Assembly: GCA_029255685.2 (NCBI GenBank)
Contig: CM055311.2
Span: forward strand, 8,065,031 to 8,129,030
Length of the DNA: 64,000 nucleotides
DNA from: Silene conica
Lineage: Eukaryota > Streptophyta > Magnoliopsida > Caryophyllales > Caryophyllaceae
Direction: 5' to 3'
Shown here: piece by piece, positions 45,401-55,762 of the stretch
How positions within the stretch are numbered: position 1 is the first letter of the stretch
How the letters are laid out: each line of letters opens with the position of its first letter
Position numbers and translations under genes: made by a program
Notes under the pieces: model-generated
Database searches by the model: none
The model's input: only the letters and a program-made list of their open reading frames with translations
What the model was told of the DNA's origin: nothing

Positions 45401-48271
45401 ATGCGCAGGTCAGTTCAAGGAGAACTCCTACCACTTGATCTCGAAATTGAGAGGACTCTCAGGGAAAGAAGAAAGCAACTTCTAGCAAATCAAGAGGGAG
45501 GGTCACCATCCTCTTTATTTCAAGAAGACCTTTTTGAGTTACCACCATCTTCACCGAAAACACCACCTTCACAACCAAATTCACCCATCAATCCACTTTC
45601 ACCAAAAACACCACCTTTTACCCACTTTCCAGTTTTTCCTAAAGAAGAAGATAACATGACAGAAGAAGCAACTATTGCCAGTCACTCTATGCCTCAGGCA
45701 AAGGACCTATACAAAGGGTTCACTTTACCTGCAGGTACTGGGAAGCCATTCGAGGCCAAGCCTGCCTATATTACTATGGTTGAAAGAAACCAATTTGGAG
45801 GCTCGGCCAATGAGGATGCAGCTAAGCACATTGAAATCTTCACAGATTACATATGCTCTATAGCACCCCCAGAAGGAGTGACGCAGGATCAGATTAAAGA
45901 GACCATGTTTATCTTCTCCCTTAGGGACTCTGCGAGAGAATGGTACAGAGACCTTGACCGCACTGCTGCGGGAGTTACAGATTGGAACACCTTAGCCCTA
46001 GCTTTCTACAGGAAATACTATTCTGCATCAAAGACTAATGCCTTAAGAGCGCAGATTACTAATTTCAAGCAAGGACCCAATGAAGATTTCAGCGAGGCGT
46101 GGGACAGGTTCAAGAGACTTGTTCGATCCATACCACATCACGGATTCGAACAATGGTTTCTTTGCAACCAGTTCTACAATGGCCTCTATGATGACAACAG
46201 GGCCTACTTAGATGCTGCAGCTAATGGAAGATTCCAGGATAATTCAGGAGAGACTAAAGGTCTCAAGTTAATAGAAGATGTTGCTGTGCACCGCGCTGAG
46301 CATGGTACTTCCAGAGGAAATCAGAGAAAATCAGAGTACAACCTGGCAGCAATTGAGGCCTTAACGGCCAAGCTAGAAAAATTTGAGGCTGCAGGAAAGC
46401 TCGATCTAGGGAGTGGAAGCAAGGGAGGAATTTACCAGGTGAACGCCGTTCAGGACGGACCCTTTGCTTGTGAGAGGTGCGGTGGAGAAGGGCATGTGTC
46501 AAAGTTCTGCACTTCATCTAATGAAACATGTGCCGCTTTTCAGCATTATCGTGGGAACAATTTCTATGATCCAAATAATAACAATGTCCATCCCAACTTA
46601 AGGTGGACAAGCCAGAATGTTCAAAACCCACAGCACATGCAACCTCAGCAAAATTCCACATATGTACCCCCACATAAATAGAATTTCCAAAGACCACCTT
46701 TCAACCCTCAACCACCTTCTAATCCACCACCCAACACAGATGCTCTTATCCAAAATCTTATTGGGTTGGTTCAGAAGGAGTCACAGGCTAGAGAGGCAGG
46801 AATGAAGATGTTGGAGTCCCAGATTGCTCAGATCGCGAGCAAGAATGATACTAGAGCTCCGGGTCAACTTCCGACCAAACCGGACCAGAAGAAGGAGACT
46901 CTAAACGTCGTAACCCTGCGGAGTGGTACTAAAGTGGGGGCTGAGAAAGAAAAAACAGCGAGTAGCAGCGAAGTCGGTCGACCGACCGAAAATTCTGGTC
47001 GACCGACCACAGAGCAGAATCCAAAGATTTCGGCTGAACAGGAGACTGGTCGACCGACCGAGGATACTGGTCGACCGACCACAGAAGCAGAGCCCGAAGT
47101 TCCCTTTCGTCCAGAATTGCCGAATAACTTAAGGGATTTCCTTTTCAGGGGTGATAAGACCCCTAGGTTTTTAAAAAGGGCTGCAAATACGGAATCCACA
47201 GCTGCTCCTTTTCCAGAAAGACTCGTGCCTTCGAAGGATCAGGTATCTTTTGACAAATTTAAAGATGTAATTCGTTCATTAAATGTTCAAGTTCCATTTT
47301 TAGAATTAGTTCAACAAGTTCCTTCTTATCTAAAATTCATGAGACAGCTTTTGTCAAGAAAGAGGTCTCTAGAAAAGGTTGAGTCGGTGGCTCTCACTGA
47401 AGAGTCCTCTAGCTTTTTAACACATGTCATTGCCCCCCATAAATTAGAAGACCCTGGAAGTTTTTCTGTCCCCTGTAATATAGGAACCTTCCCAGTTAAA
47501 AAGGCTTTATGCGACCTAGGTGCTAGTATAAGTGTCATGCCCCTAAGCGTTGCCTTAAAACTAGGAATGACCGAATTTGCAGTGACCAGTATGACAGTCC
47601 AGATGGCTGATCGCACATCTATGGAACCTATAGGGGTGTTAGAAAACATCCCTGTGCGTATTGACAGGTTTTTCTTCCCAGTAGACTTTGTTGTTTTGGA
47701 CATTCCAGAGGATGCCCATATACCCATCATTCTAGGAAGACCCTTTCTTCACACTGCAGGAGCCATTATAGATGTAGGCACTGGAACTCTAACCTTCAAA
47801 GTAGGCAAACATTCTATTATCTATGGCCTATCCTATAGGAAGAAGGATGCTATGACCCCCATTACATGTAATGCTATAACTTCTGAGAAGAAGTATGAGG
47901 TCATCACTACTTCTCCACCTTTATTACCTGTTCCTGTATCTGTTTTTACACCTCCGCCCCAGATTGGGAGCAATAGGGAGGACACTTCTATCGTGACTAC
48001 TGCAGGGACTGGTTTGGGGAAACCCAAGGAGAAGGAAGTTATCATCCAGAGAGGAGGAATGGGATGCCTGAGCTATGGAGAGGATGAGGATCCAGACGCC
48101 GTGGATCGAGAAGAGAAAAAGAAGAGGAGGCAGGCTCAAGAAGAGAGACCGTCGCATATGCTTTGCGACGGAGGAAAGAAGATGTGTTTTGCTACTGAAG
48201 CAAAAACAGTGGAGACTACGGCGTGCCGTCAGAAGCCGTGGTCGGATATCCTCCGCATCTTCAGCGGATAG
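45401..48271 (+). pseudogene. Athila-like gag-protease of element B, one premature stop
   Basis: The same length and frame as the intact ORF of element A. A TAG at 46679-46681 (codon 427) replaces a Gln codon between the knuckle (residue 357) and the protease. The frame then stays open to 48271. Gag domain, CERCGGEGHVSKFC knuckle, four GRPT repeats (46976-47080), CDLGAS near residue 705 and IILGRPFL near 778 are all present. The stop would leave gag plus knuckle but no protease. The near-identical LTRs imply that it moved very recently, either before the stop arose or with proteins supplied in trans. Confidence 0.93.
46976..47080 (+). repeat. Four in-frame GGTCGACCGACC copies in gag-protease
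   Basis: At 46976-46987, 46997-47008, 47048-47059 and 47069-47080, all on the sense strand and all in the same phase, encoding Gly-Arg-Pro-Thr. They form two pairs spaced like those in the LTR. The equivalents in element A are at about 20501-20604. Confidence 0.9.
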
Positions 48272-48643
48272 TTGTTTTTAAATTACAGTTTTAAGACAAT
48301 TTACTTTATGTTGTGTGAGACTTTTTAGTTTTGTTTGCTAGTAGTTAAGACTTTTAGAATCGTTCCGGGCATCTCGCGCATTGTTGGGCGCGCATATTTT
48401 CTTGCTTTTTCAGGATTTCTGAGAAAAAAAAAAACGAAGACCTCCAGGACTCAGCTGGTCGACCGACCAGAAACATCAGTCGGTCGACCAGACGCGCTGT
48501 ATCGCGGATTTTTTCGCTGTTCACAGGAGGTCGATCGACCAGACACACCGGTCGGTCGACCTACTGTCCGCCGCAGTCTTTCGTTTCTCTTCCTCGGGAA
48601 TCGTGCAACCGTCTTGGGTACTTGAGTGGCACTGCTGGCCACC

Positions 48644-48679
48644 AAAACCTCCCAGCTTACGCTGGTTTGGGGAGGTTTT
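48644..48679 (+). other. Long hairpin, 10 bp outer stem (element B)
   Basis: AAAACCTCCC (48644-48653) pairs with GGGAGGTTTT (48670-48679); inside, AGC and GCT can pair around TTAC. Confidence 0.65.
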
Positions 48680-48781
48680 TCTCATACATCTTTTACCCCA
48701 GTGAGTTCTTTCCAGTTTTTCCTTTATTTTATTTTACTTACATTTGTCTTTTAATTTTCTGAAACCTTTACTTAGGCTAAT

Positions 48782-48801
48782 GCACAATGGGGACATTGTG
48801 C
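48782..48801 (+). other. Hairpin with GNRA-type loop (element B)
   Basis: GCACAATG-GGGA-CATTGTGC, an 8 bp perfect stem; GGGA fits the GNRA loop class. Confidence 0.65.
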
Positions 48802-50253
48802 GGGTTGGTTTGGGGAATGGTTTCGTGTTACATGCATTGCATTTTGTCACACGTTTATTGCATTTCTGTCTTGCATCGTTCTTTTCTTTATTTTCCTTAT
48901 ATATACAAAAATCCAAAAAAATTAAAAATTTCAAAAAAAATTCAAAAAAAATGCACGTTTATTTTAGCATATAGGTCGAGTCGGAACGAAAGTATTTCAA
49001 GGATGATTTAGCTATCTTATATGTTTATGCCTTTACCTTGCCTTGTCAACTTGTTTTAGTATGAGAGTCTTTTGCATATCTACGAGTTTTTGTCAACTTG
49101 CATATCTTGAGACTTGACTTATACCTTGGCGACCTACTATACATTTTAAGGTTTAGAGCCTATTTCCTGGTTTCATTCTTAAACCAGTTGTCTAGGATGT
49201 GAGTAGTACTCCCCTTGGAACATGTTACATCAATATGCATAAACATGAACTTGAATTGCTATATACTTGTTTTACTTTCTCGTTTTTGTGAGTCTTGATA
49301 CGTGCATTTGGGATCCCTTCTCTCATATTTACCCATAAGCTTCGCATCGCCAAAATTGCCTTTTTATTCCCCCAAAACTACATCCCATACTTAGCCTACC
49401 CTTCCAAGCTAGTATTTGTGGTCATTGGATTATTTTTTGAGGCATCTTGGTTTGTGTGCTATTATGAGCAAAAAGAGAAAAGAAAGAAAGAAAGCAAGAA
49501 AAGAAAAAAGAACAGAAAAATTCAGAAAAGAAAGAAAAGAAAAAAAATTTCGGGAATTACAGAACCAGTCGACCGACCACCATCACAGGTCGGCCGACCA
49601 ACTGGCAGGATCAGATTCAAAATTTCCGTTCCAAAATCCCTTTCTTTTATATGTTATAACTCCCGTACCTCATTCGAAAATATTTGGGAATCCTTTCTTA
49701 TAATGTGAGAGTTGTGCTACAAAAGAGCATTTTCTTAATATCAAAAAGTCGTGAAGTATGTTGTTGGGAATCGGTTTTACTAGCTTGGCTACTAACCCCA
49801 CATATCCAAAAACATCTTAACCACTTTCTACCTTTTACCTCACATATCTTTCATTACCTCATTTGCATGTATTTAGGCCACTTTAATGAGATTGTTATAC
49901 AAGGTTGTAGAATTCTTGTTCATGTTAGATTGCAGGCATGTTTTTCATGGGTCGCAGTTAGGTGAGTGTCATGACAAATATACTTCTTTCTATCTTTTAC
50001 ATATACTCACCCTTTGCTTCATGAGTGTCTCGAGCGTACCGCGAGAGTCCATGGTATAAGTCTCTATAGTCTTTATGTTTTCAAGTTTGACAACCCTATA
50101 ACTCGTTTGCATGATTTGAATATTATCTCATTTTGTTCTTGGCATTGGTTTAGGCTTACATGTAAATTTCGCTCTGAGATTGAAATCGTTCCATTAGTTA
50201 AGATCGAGTCTATTTCTTGCTTGAGGGCAAGCAAGGGTTTGGTTTGGGGAATT

Positions 50254-51831
50254 TGATACGTGTCTATTTTATGATGTTTTACATCTATTTTTACACGTAT
50301 TTGGTCGCTCATTTACTATGTTTTAGCCTCTATTTCCCACAAATTGTGTACTTTCGTATTTTTATGCACTTTTGCAGATTTATGCGGAAAAGAGACGATT
50401 TAGCACCAAACTCGTATCCTCAAGTCTTTTACTTAATTAAAGAATAAATGGAAAGTCAACTGGAGTCGAAAATCAAGTACCAAGAGTCAAAACAGAAGAA
50501 ATCCGAAGACTTCCGTGCAGAAGCGGTCGACCGACCAGTTATACGGGTCGGCCGACCAGGCCCGATTTTCATAAAATCCAACTTTCGAAGAAAGCCGGAA
50601 ATAAGAGAAGCCCAACAAGAGGTGGTCGACCGACCAGTTATCGGGTCGGCCGACCAGATTAAAGCCCATACGATTTCTTTTCTTTTTCGGAAATAAAGTA
50701 GAATTAGAATCTTAAGGAAACTCTTAGTTTTTACCCTATATAAGCTAATCTTGTAGCTAGGGTTTAAAAGGAAGTTCTCAATCTAGTTTTCTATCATAGA
50801 ATTATAATCAAGTCTTATTTAGAGAATTCTATTTAGTTTTTAGTTGAATTATAATCCTTCAATAGTTCTCAAGCATTCATCAATAAAGTTAGTTTCTTTC
50901 TGCCCTAATTCCAAATTGTGGTAATTGCTCTCTTAATCTTGCTTTATTATTGTTCTTATTGCGTTTATTACAATTGTTAAGTTAGAATCCCAAGCTTTAT
51001 TTGAATCTTGCATGTTTAGATTATTTACTATGTTTTCCATGTTTACTCCCAATTTCATAGTCGTCTTAACAGTTATGAGTGGCTAATTTTCATATGTTAG
51101 GATGTAGGGAATAATATGCATAGGTAAATAAAATCCGAAAAACCCGACCTGTAGCAGGACCACGGTCGGCCGACTGGAATAACTGGTCGGTCGACCGAGG
51201 CCGTGGTCGGCCGACTGGAGTAGCCGGTCGGTCGACCACTCGCGTCTGTTTTCTTATTTCGTCTTTTCTTATAAATTATAATATCCTGCAATGAGACCAA
51301 TAGGAGACTTGTAGGATGTTAGTAATGACCTACCCAAGATTGAAAGATACGGGAAGGGCATTGGTTTACACCTTAAGACGGATAGGTTACTCAAGGCTGA
51401 AAGGTATGTGACCTGGAATTTAGGAATCACCCTTATTGTTGACACCCAATAATTGTGAGACCTAGGAACTAATAGCATAGGCCGAAAGGAGCTATTAGGT
51501 AGCATAGACCTAAAAAGTTATGTTACACCCCCTTACGCGACTGCAATACATGTTGACCTTAGGATTTATATTACCTTAGCTATTTATTACCCCAAACATC
51601 CTAGCATCCCTTTAATTATATTTTTTTCTCATCTTTATTTCTTGTTTTATTTTAATCTTTGCTTTAGACTTAGAAATCAATAATCAAACCCCCAATTTGT
51701 TACCTTTAAAACATTAACACCAAACAATAAACATTCCCCACCTCTTTGTGGTTTGACCCTGACTTTCGCTATCTATTGTTAAGGTTAGGAATTATAAATT
51801 TTATCTTTGGTACCCTCAACGACGGGCATCA
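50254..51831 (+). repeat. Element B 3' LTR (1578 bp)
   Basis: Same length as the 5' LTR and nearly identical. It ends GGGCATCA before GTTAT. Confidence 0.95.
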
Positions 51832-52017
51832 GTTATTATGTTTAACAAATTTTTACCAAACCACCTTACGAGATTAAAATTATGTGATTATACCGTTTTA
51901 ATCACATTAATCTTAATAAATTATAATCCATTATCTTAGACCGTTTTAAAATAATATGTATCATACGAGAGTGAACCGTTTCACAAAAATAAATATACTA
52001 TTTCCGTATATAGTATA

Positions 52018-52328
52018 GGGAAATTTAACAAATATAATCCCAACTATCACTCTTCTTCTCAAAATAATCCCAACTATCAATATTCCCGCAATAATCCCAA
52101 CTTTTATACCACCCTTCTCAAAATAGTTTAGTATGACTGATAAGTCTTAAGAAATGTTATGTTTATTGCGTAAATATTAATAGTTGGGATTATTTTGAGA
52201 AGGAGAGTGATAGTTGAGATTATTTTGAGAAGGATGGTATAAAAGTCGGGATTATTGCGGGAATATTGATAGTTGGGATTATTTTGAGAAGAAGGGTGAT
52301 AGTTGGGATTATTTTTGTTAAATTTTCC
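52018..52328. mobile_element. Mutator-type MITE with long inverted repeats (311 bp)
   Basis: Ends GGGAAATTTAAC and GTTAAATTTTCC sit inside inverted arms of about 110 bp. The 9 bp direct repeat TATAGTATA (52009-52017, 52329-52337) is the target-site size of Mutator-like elements. The arms contain internal repeats of the unit TAGTTGGGATTATTTTGAGA. No coding. Confidence 0.88.
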
Positions 52329-52822
52329 TATAGTATATTACAAATGGCCAAGGGAAAATAAAACAAGTTATTTTCGAAAATCAAAACGCCTGTAACAGAG
52401 ACGAGGTCGACCGACCTCACCTCGAGGTCGACCGACCATTTGCCAGTCCAAAAAGACTTCCTGTAACAGCACCAAGGTCGACCGACCGACCAAACAGAAA
52501 AACGAGTTTCTGAAAACGCAAATCGCTTGCAATTTAAAACCAAAACAAGTTTTTATCTTTGATTTAAAACGTGTAAATCAAAATTAAACAACAAAAAAAG
52601 ATCTACATATTGCTAAAAATATCGATTAATCAACAATATGTAAAAAATAATCGAAAACAAGATCGATTACTCACAAAAAGAACACTGCCGAAACAGAAAA
52701 CACACGCAGGAGTCAGTCGACCGACCGCAACAGTGGGTCGACCGACCGACATGGCGGAAAAACACGATTTTCAAATTTTCAAAACCTTATGAAAAACACA
52801 CGAGTAAAATTTCGTGGCCGTG

Positions 52823-52834
52823 GCTCTAATACCA
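52823..52834 (-). promoter_or_regulatory. Primer-binding site of Copia-A
   Basis: The minus strand reads TGGTATTAGAGC, one base different from the initiator tRNA-Met complement TGGTATCAGAGC, two bases from the 5' LTR. Confidence 0.85.
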
Positions 52835-52836
52835 CT

Positions 52837-53819
52837 TGTGGGGAATAAAACATTTATTCGCCCTAAACATGAAGGATTATAACGAAATTCACAATTGCGA
52901 TTATGGTCATAAGATAATAAAAACATGAAAAGAATTACAACCTTGAGTCCTTGCGCAAATAGGCCTACGAACGGGAATTAAAGTAAATTCCCTCCTATAA
53001 CTTGCACCCAAGACTTTGTTTGAGACGATGCCGCGTGTGCTAGAAAGGCTCTCCAATTGCCTTGCAATATGGGGAGAGTTTTGTGAGGTTTTGATGTGAG
53101 ATCTGAGTTTTGGGAGAAGAATGCTCTCCAAACCCTAATTTCTTGAGATGTGTTTTAATCAGTAAAACATTCAAAGAACCAGTAACCTGACAAAAGGAGA
53201 AGTCCTCTCCTTTTGTATTACTTCGGTCGGCCGATCCACTCTTACCTTATTCTAATGCGTGATTCGACCCGTTTTGCTAAAATATAATTCGCGGGTATTT
53301 ATTATAAATCGTATACATGTTATCAGATATTAATGTAGTTGATACATCAATAATGGTCTGATAAAATACGATATTGTATAATTGTCCAAATTAATATAAC
53401 TGTTTATATTAATACGCGAATTCAATATTTAATTAAATATAACCGTTTATATTTAATTTTACGAATTAATCATGTAATCCGTATTAGCTAAAATTATTTA
53501 ATCCGTATTAAATAATAATCTCAACATCTTATTGACTAATTTAATAGTCAATACCTCTGACTAACTGTTTAGTCATATCCGGCATGAATGTGACTGTATT
53601 TTCATACCTTCACATCTCTCAAACGTGTCCTATAGGTGTGACGTATAGGGAGAAGTTGATCACCGCCATCCGTATGACAATAACGTCAAACTTATCTAGC
53701 AAGCCAACCGTTATTGATAAACGTGGATCAACTGATAATAATACTGAAGTATGCCCTTGTGATCCTTTAAGAGATTTAGTAAGTCATTGTACTAACTGTC
53801 AAGGACACCAGCCCCAACA
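52837..53819 (-). repeat. Copia-A 5' LTR (983 bp)
   Basis: Minus-strand TGTTGGGGCTGG at 53819 to CCCCACA at 52837. About 17 mismatches to the 3' LTR. Confidence 0.95.
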
Positions 53820-54238
53820 CATAAAGCTATGAATGTGAAGGCGAGACTTATGGGGCTGCAACTCATAGATGATGACATTTGTTGTATCTGTCATCTGCAC
53901 TCCGAAGACTATTCTTACTTGTTTTGCATGTGTGAGTACAGTCGCATTCTACTGGAGCATATGAATGCCTGGATGCAGTATACTCTGCGAGACCATGTGC
54001 TCACTGAGTGGAGGCAGAAACTAAGGGGATCTAGGTTGAAAAGAGGGATTATCAATGGAGTCATTAATGTCGTGCTTTACCATGTATGGCAGCAACGAAA
54101 TAAGAGCAGGGCAGAAGGGATATTGACCAGACGAGAACATGTAAGCAAGCAGATTCAGAAGGAGATGCATATTCATTTTCAATATATCACTAAGGGAAGC
54201 TATCAGTACAAGATAAAAAATTTATGGAACATGTTCTA
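53820..54238 (+). pseudogene. LINE ORF2, zinc-binding C-terminus (segment 4)
   Basis: Continues the zf-RVT domain in the frame left at 23955: KAMNVKARLMGLQLIDDDIC, then a C-x2-C pair (ICCIC) and a C-M-C-E-Y-S segment, which take the place of the usual C-x2-C...H-L-F-x-x-C pattern, to the stop at 54236-54238. It is the 3' end of the LINE coding region. Confidence 0.88.
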
Positions 54239-54365
54239 GCTAGATGAGTGTTTCTTTTATTTTCGTTATGTGGTGACGTAGCTGGCTGTTATTAGCGGAC
54301 TGATGCTAGTTTGTTGTATAGTGGCACTTTGCATATCAATATATTTACATTTCACCAAAAAAAAA
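54239..54365 (+). other. LINE 3' untranslated region and poly(A)
   Basis: About 120 bp followed by nine A residues at 54357-54365, the 3' end of an L1-like insertion. The sequence after it (GGCTAAGTCAAG) should be repeated at the LINE 5' end, but I did not find it. Confidence 0.75.
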
Positions 54366-54638
54366 GGCTAAGTCAAGAGTAAAGTGATGGACTAAGAATA
54401 GAGTTTTGCATTGATTTTGCATGCAGATTTAATGGATTGCAGTTTAATCTTAAAAGTCAAGCTTAAAATGCAAGGTCCAAATCAAAACATGAAAATATCT
54501 ATCATTGGATGCTCTTGGATGCTCTTAAGGTGTTGATTAGGGCTATTAATTGGGTGATTAATCAAGGCTTTAAGAGTACAGATTGGATCCCATTGCATTG
54601 AATAAAAGAATTGAAGTAGAAGATCTTCGGAGATGCGT

Positions 54639-54650
54639 CCCCGATCGGGG
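54639..54650. promoter_or_regulatory. CCCCGATCGGGG palindrome upstream of TATA
   Basis: A perfect 12 bp palindrome in otherwise AT-rich U3, 45 bp before TATAAATAG. Confidence 0.7.
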
Positions 54651-54694
54651 TTGGACCTTTGTACTACCTGTTTCCGTTTCTTCTCCTATTTTAT

Positions 54695-54703
54695 TATAAA
54701 TAG
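54695..54703 (+). promoter_or_regulatory. TATA box of the Athila/Tat-like LTR
   Basis: TATAAATAG followed by GAGG; position about 900 bp before the LTR end. Confidence 0.55.
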
Positions 54704-55597
54704 GAGGTGTTATGCAATGTCTTAGATATCTCATCTTGTACATATTCTTCAGACACTTTCTTCTTGTTATTTCGTAGGATAGTTTACAATATTTTCTCAT
54801 ATAATTCTCATAAATTTAGTTTACATTTCATTAATTTACATTTTAAGTTGTAAGCATTTTACATTTCCTTTATATTCAGACAATCTTTTGGTTATTGTTA
54901 TTCTTCCTTTACAAGTTCTATTTCTTCCATTTCGGTATCGTATTTATTTCCCTTAGTTTTATTTATATTCTCATTATGTTTAATTCATAATTTTATTCTA
55001 GTTTTTATTTAATTATGAATAGCTAATTTTCTAGTCTAGGGATTAGGGAAGTCATGCAATAATATAATTATGTAATTTGATAAATTAAGATTTTAGTAAT
55101 TTTGTTTATATTGTTTTCTCACATGTTTGTACTTAATTATTAATCTTTGGTTTAAGTATACAAATCCAAGATTAAATATGTTAATTCGTTCTATATGTAG
55201 AGAGGCGTGGAATCGAATAGACTAAACATGTGTAGTAGGACGACCTAGTTATAACGTGAGTGTCTCCAGGACCCGGTCTAAGGTTGATACCAATATCTTA
55301 AGGTTGGTATCTTAACAAGTCTATAACAATTAAACATAATTTACTAGTTTCCGAGTCAATCTATTTCTACATTTTTATATTTTCATGTGTGACCCGACTC
55401 TCCTATACTCCTTTATCATTATTGTTACAACCAAACAACCAACAACTCAACTCGTTACCGATCCTTGATAGAAATTATTCCATAGCATTTCAATACGTAA
55501 TTCCTGTTTCTCTGTGGAATTCGACCTCTATATACCACATTAATTTGTTGTAACTTAGGATATTTTTGCATAGGTGTGCGACCGAACCTATCAAATT

Positions 55598-55615
55598 TTA
55601 GCGTCGTTGCCGCGG
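55598..55615 (+). promoter_or_regulatory. Diverged tRNA-Asp-type primer-binding site
   Basis: TTAGCGTCGTTGCCGCGG, a variant of the Athila TGGCGCCGTTGCCGGGG, four bases after the LTR end. Three mismatches suggest decay or a variant primer. Confidence 0.65.
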
Positions 55616-55762
55616 AAACAGTTTTATTACGTTTAGAATTGTGATTTCTATCTTGTTTTCTTTTTGTCTTGGGGAACCCTTGATCCTTAGGACATTCTTA
55701 CTGTTTTCTTGTAGTTTTAATGCTTATTTTGTAGGTGCTAAAGCTTGGCCTATTTCATACTA

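Larger units (their letters stand above)
48272..50253 (+). other. Element B 3' non-coding region with two hairpins
   Basis: Aligns with 17332-19309 of element A. GGTCGACCGACC-type clusters lie at about 48458-48490, 48529-48562 and 49567-49602. Hairpins lie at 48644-48679 and 48782-48801. An A/G-rich AAAGAAAG tract (49470-49550) and the polypurine tract (50235-50253) are also present. No pol or env coding. Confidence 0.75.
43701..51831 (+). mobile_element. Athila-like gag-protease-only retrotransposon B (complete, 8131 bp)
   Basis: The same architecture as element A but on the plus strand: LTRs 43701-45278 and 50254-51831 (1578 bp each), tRNA-Asp primer site, gag-protease ORF with one stop, 2 kb non-coding region and polypurine tract. 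It is flanked by GTTAT (43696-43700, 51832-51836). I noticed only two LTR differences (T/G near 44410/50963 and C/T near 45200/51753), so it is the youngest insertion seen. It lies in the Copia-A leader. Confidence 0.95.
51837..52836 (-). other. Copia-A leader next to the primer site, with palindrome motifs
   Basis: Non-coding leader hosting a MITE (52018-52328). GGTCGACCGACC-type motifs occur at 52405-52416, 52426-52437, 52476-52487, 52715-52726 and 52736-52747, that is within about 430 bp downstream of the primer site on the RNA strand. Confidence 0.8.
23956..53819 (-). mobile_element. Copia-A: Ty1/copia element swollen to 29.9 kb by nested insertions
   Basis: Two LTRs of about 985 bp (TGTTGGGG...CCCCACA), an initiator-tRNA-Met-like primer site, a long leader, one gag-pol frame and a polypurine tract, bounded by the 5 bp repeat CATAA (23951-23955, 53820-53824). 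LTRs differ at about 17 positions (about 1.7%). Insertions inside it: a solo LTR (24933-26591), a Sirevirus (31645-42772), element B (43701-51831) and a MITE (52018-52328). Its own DNA is about 8.9 kb, with a leader of about 2 kb. It is related to the copia fragment at 3074-5244. Confidence 0.95.
54366..55593 (+). repeat. Athila/Tat-like LTR (left end not resolved)
   Basis: Ends ACCTATCA at 55593 directly before a primer-site-like sequence. A TATA box is at 54695-54703, and 45 bp upstream is a perfect 12 bp palindrome CCCCGATCGGGG (54639-54650). The left end may have been displaced by the LINE insertion. Confidence 0.65.

Noticed and set aside
53829..54239. Independent small host gene
   Set aside because: It continues the LINE zf-RVT domain in frame from 23955 across the Copia-A target site.
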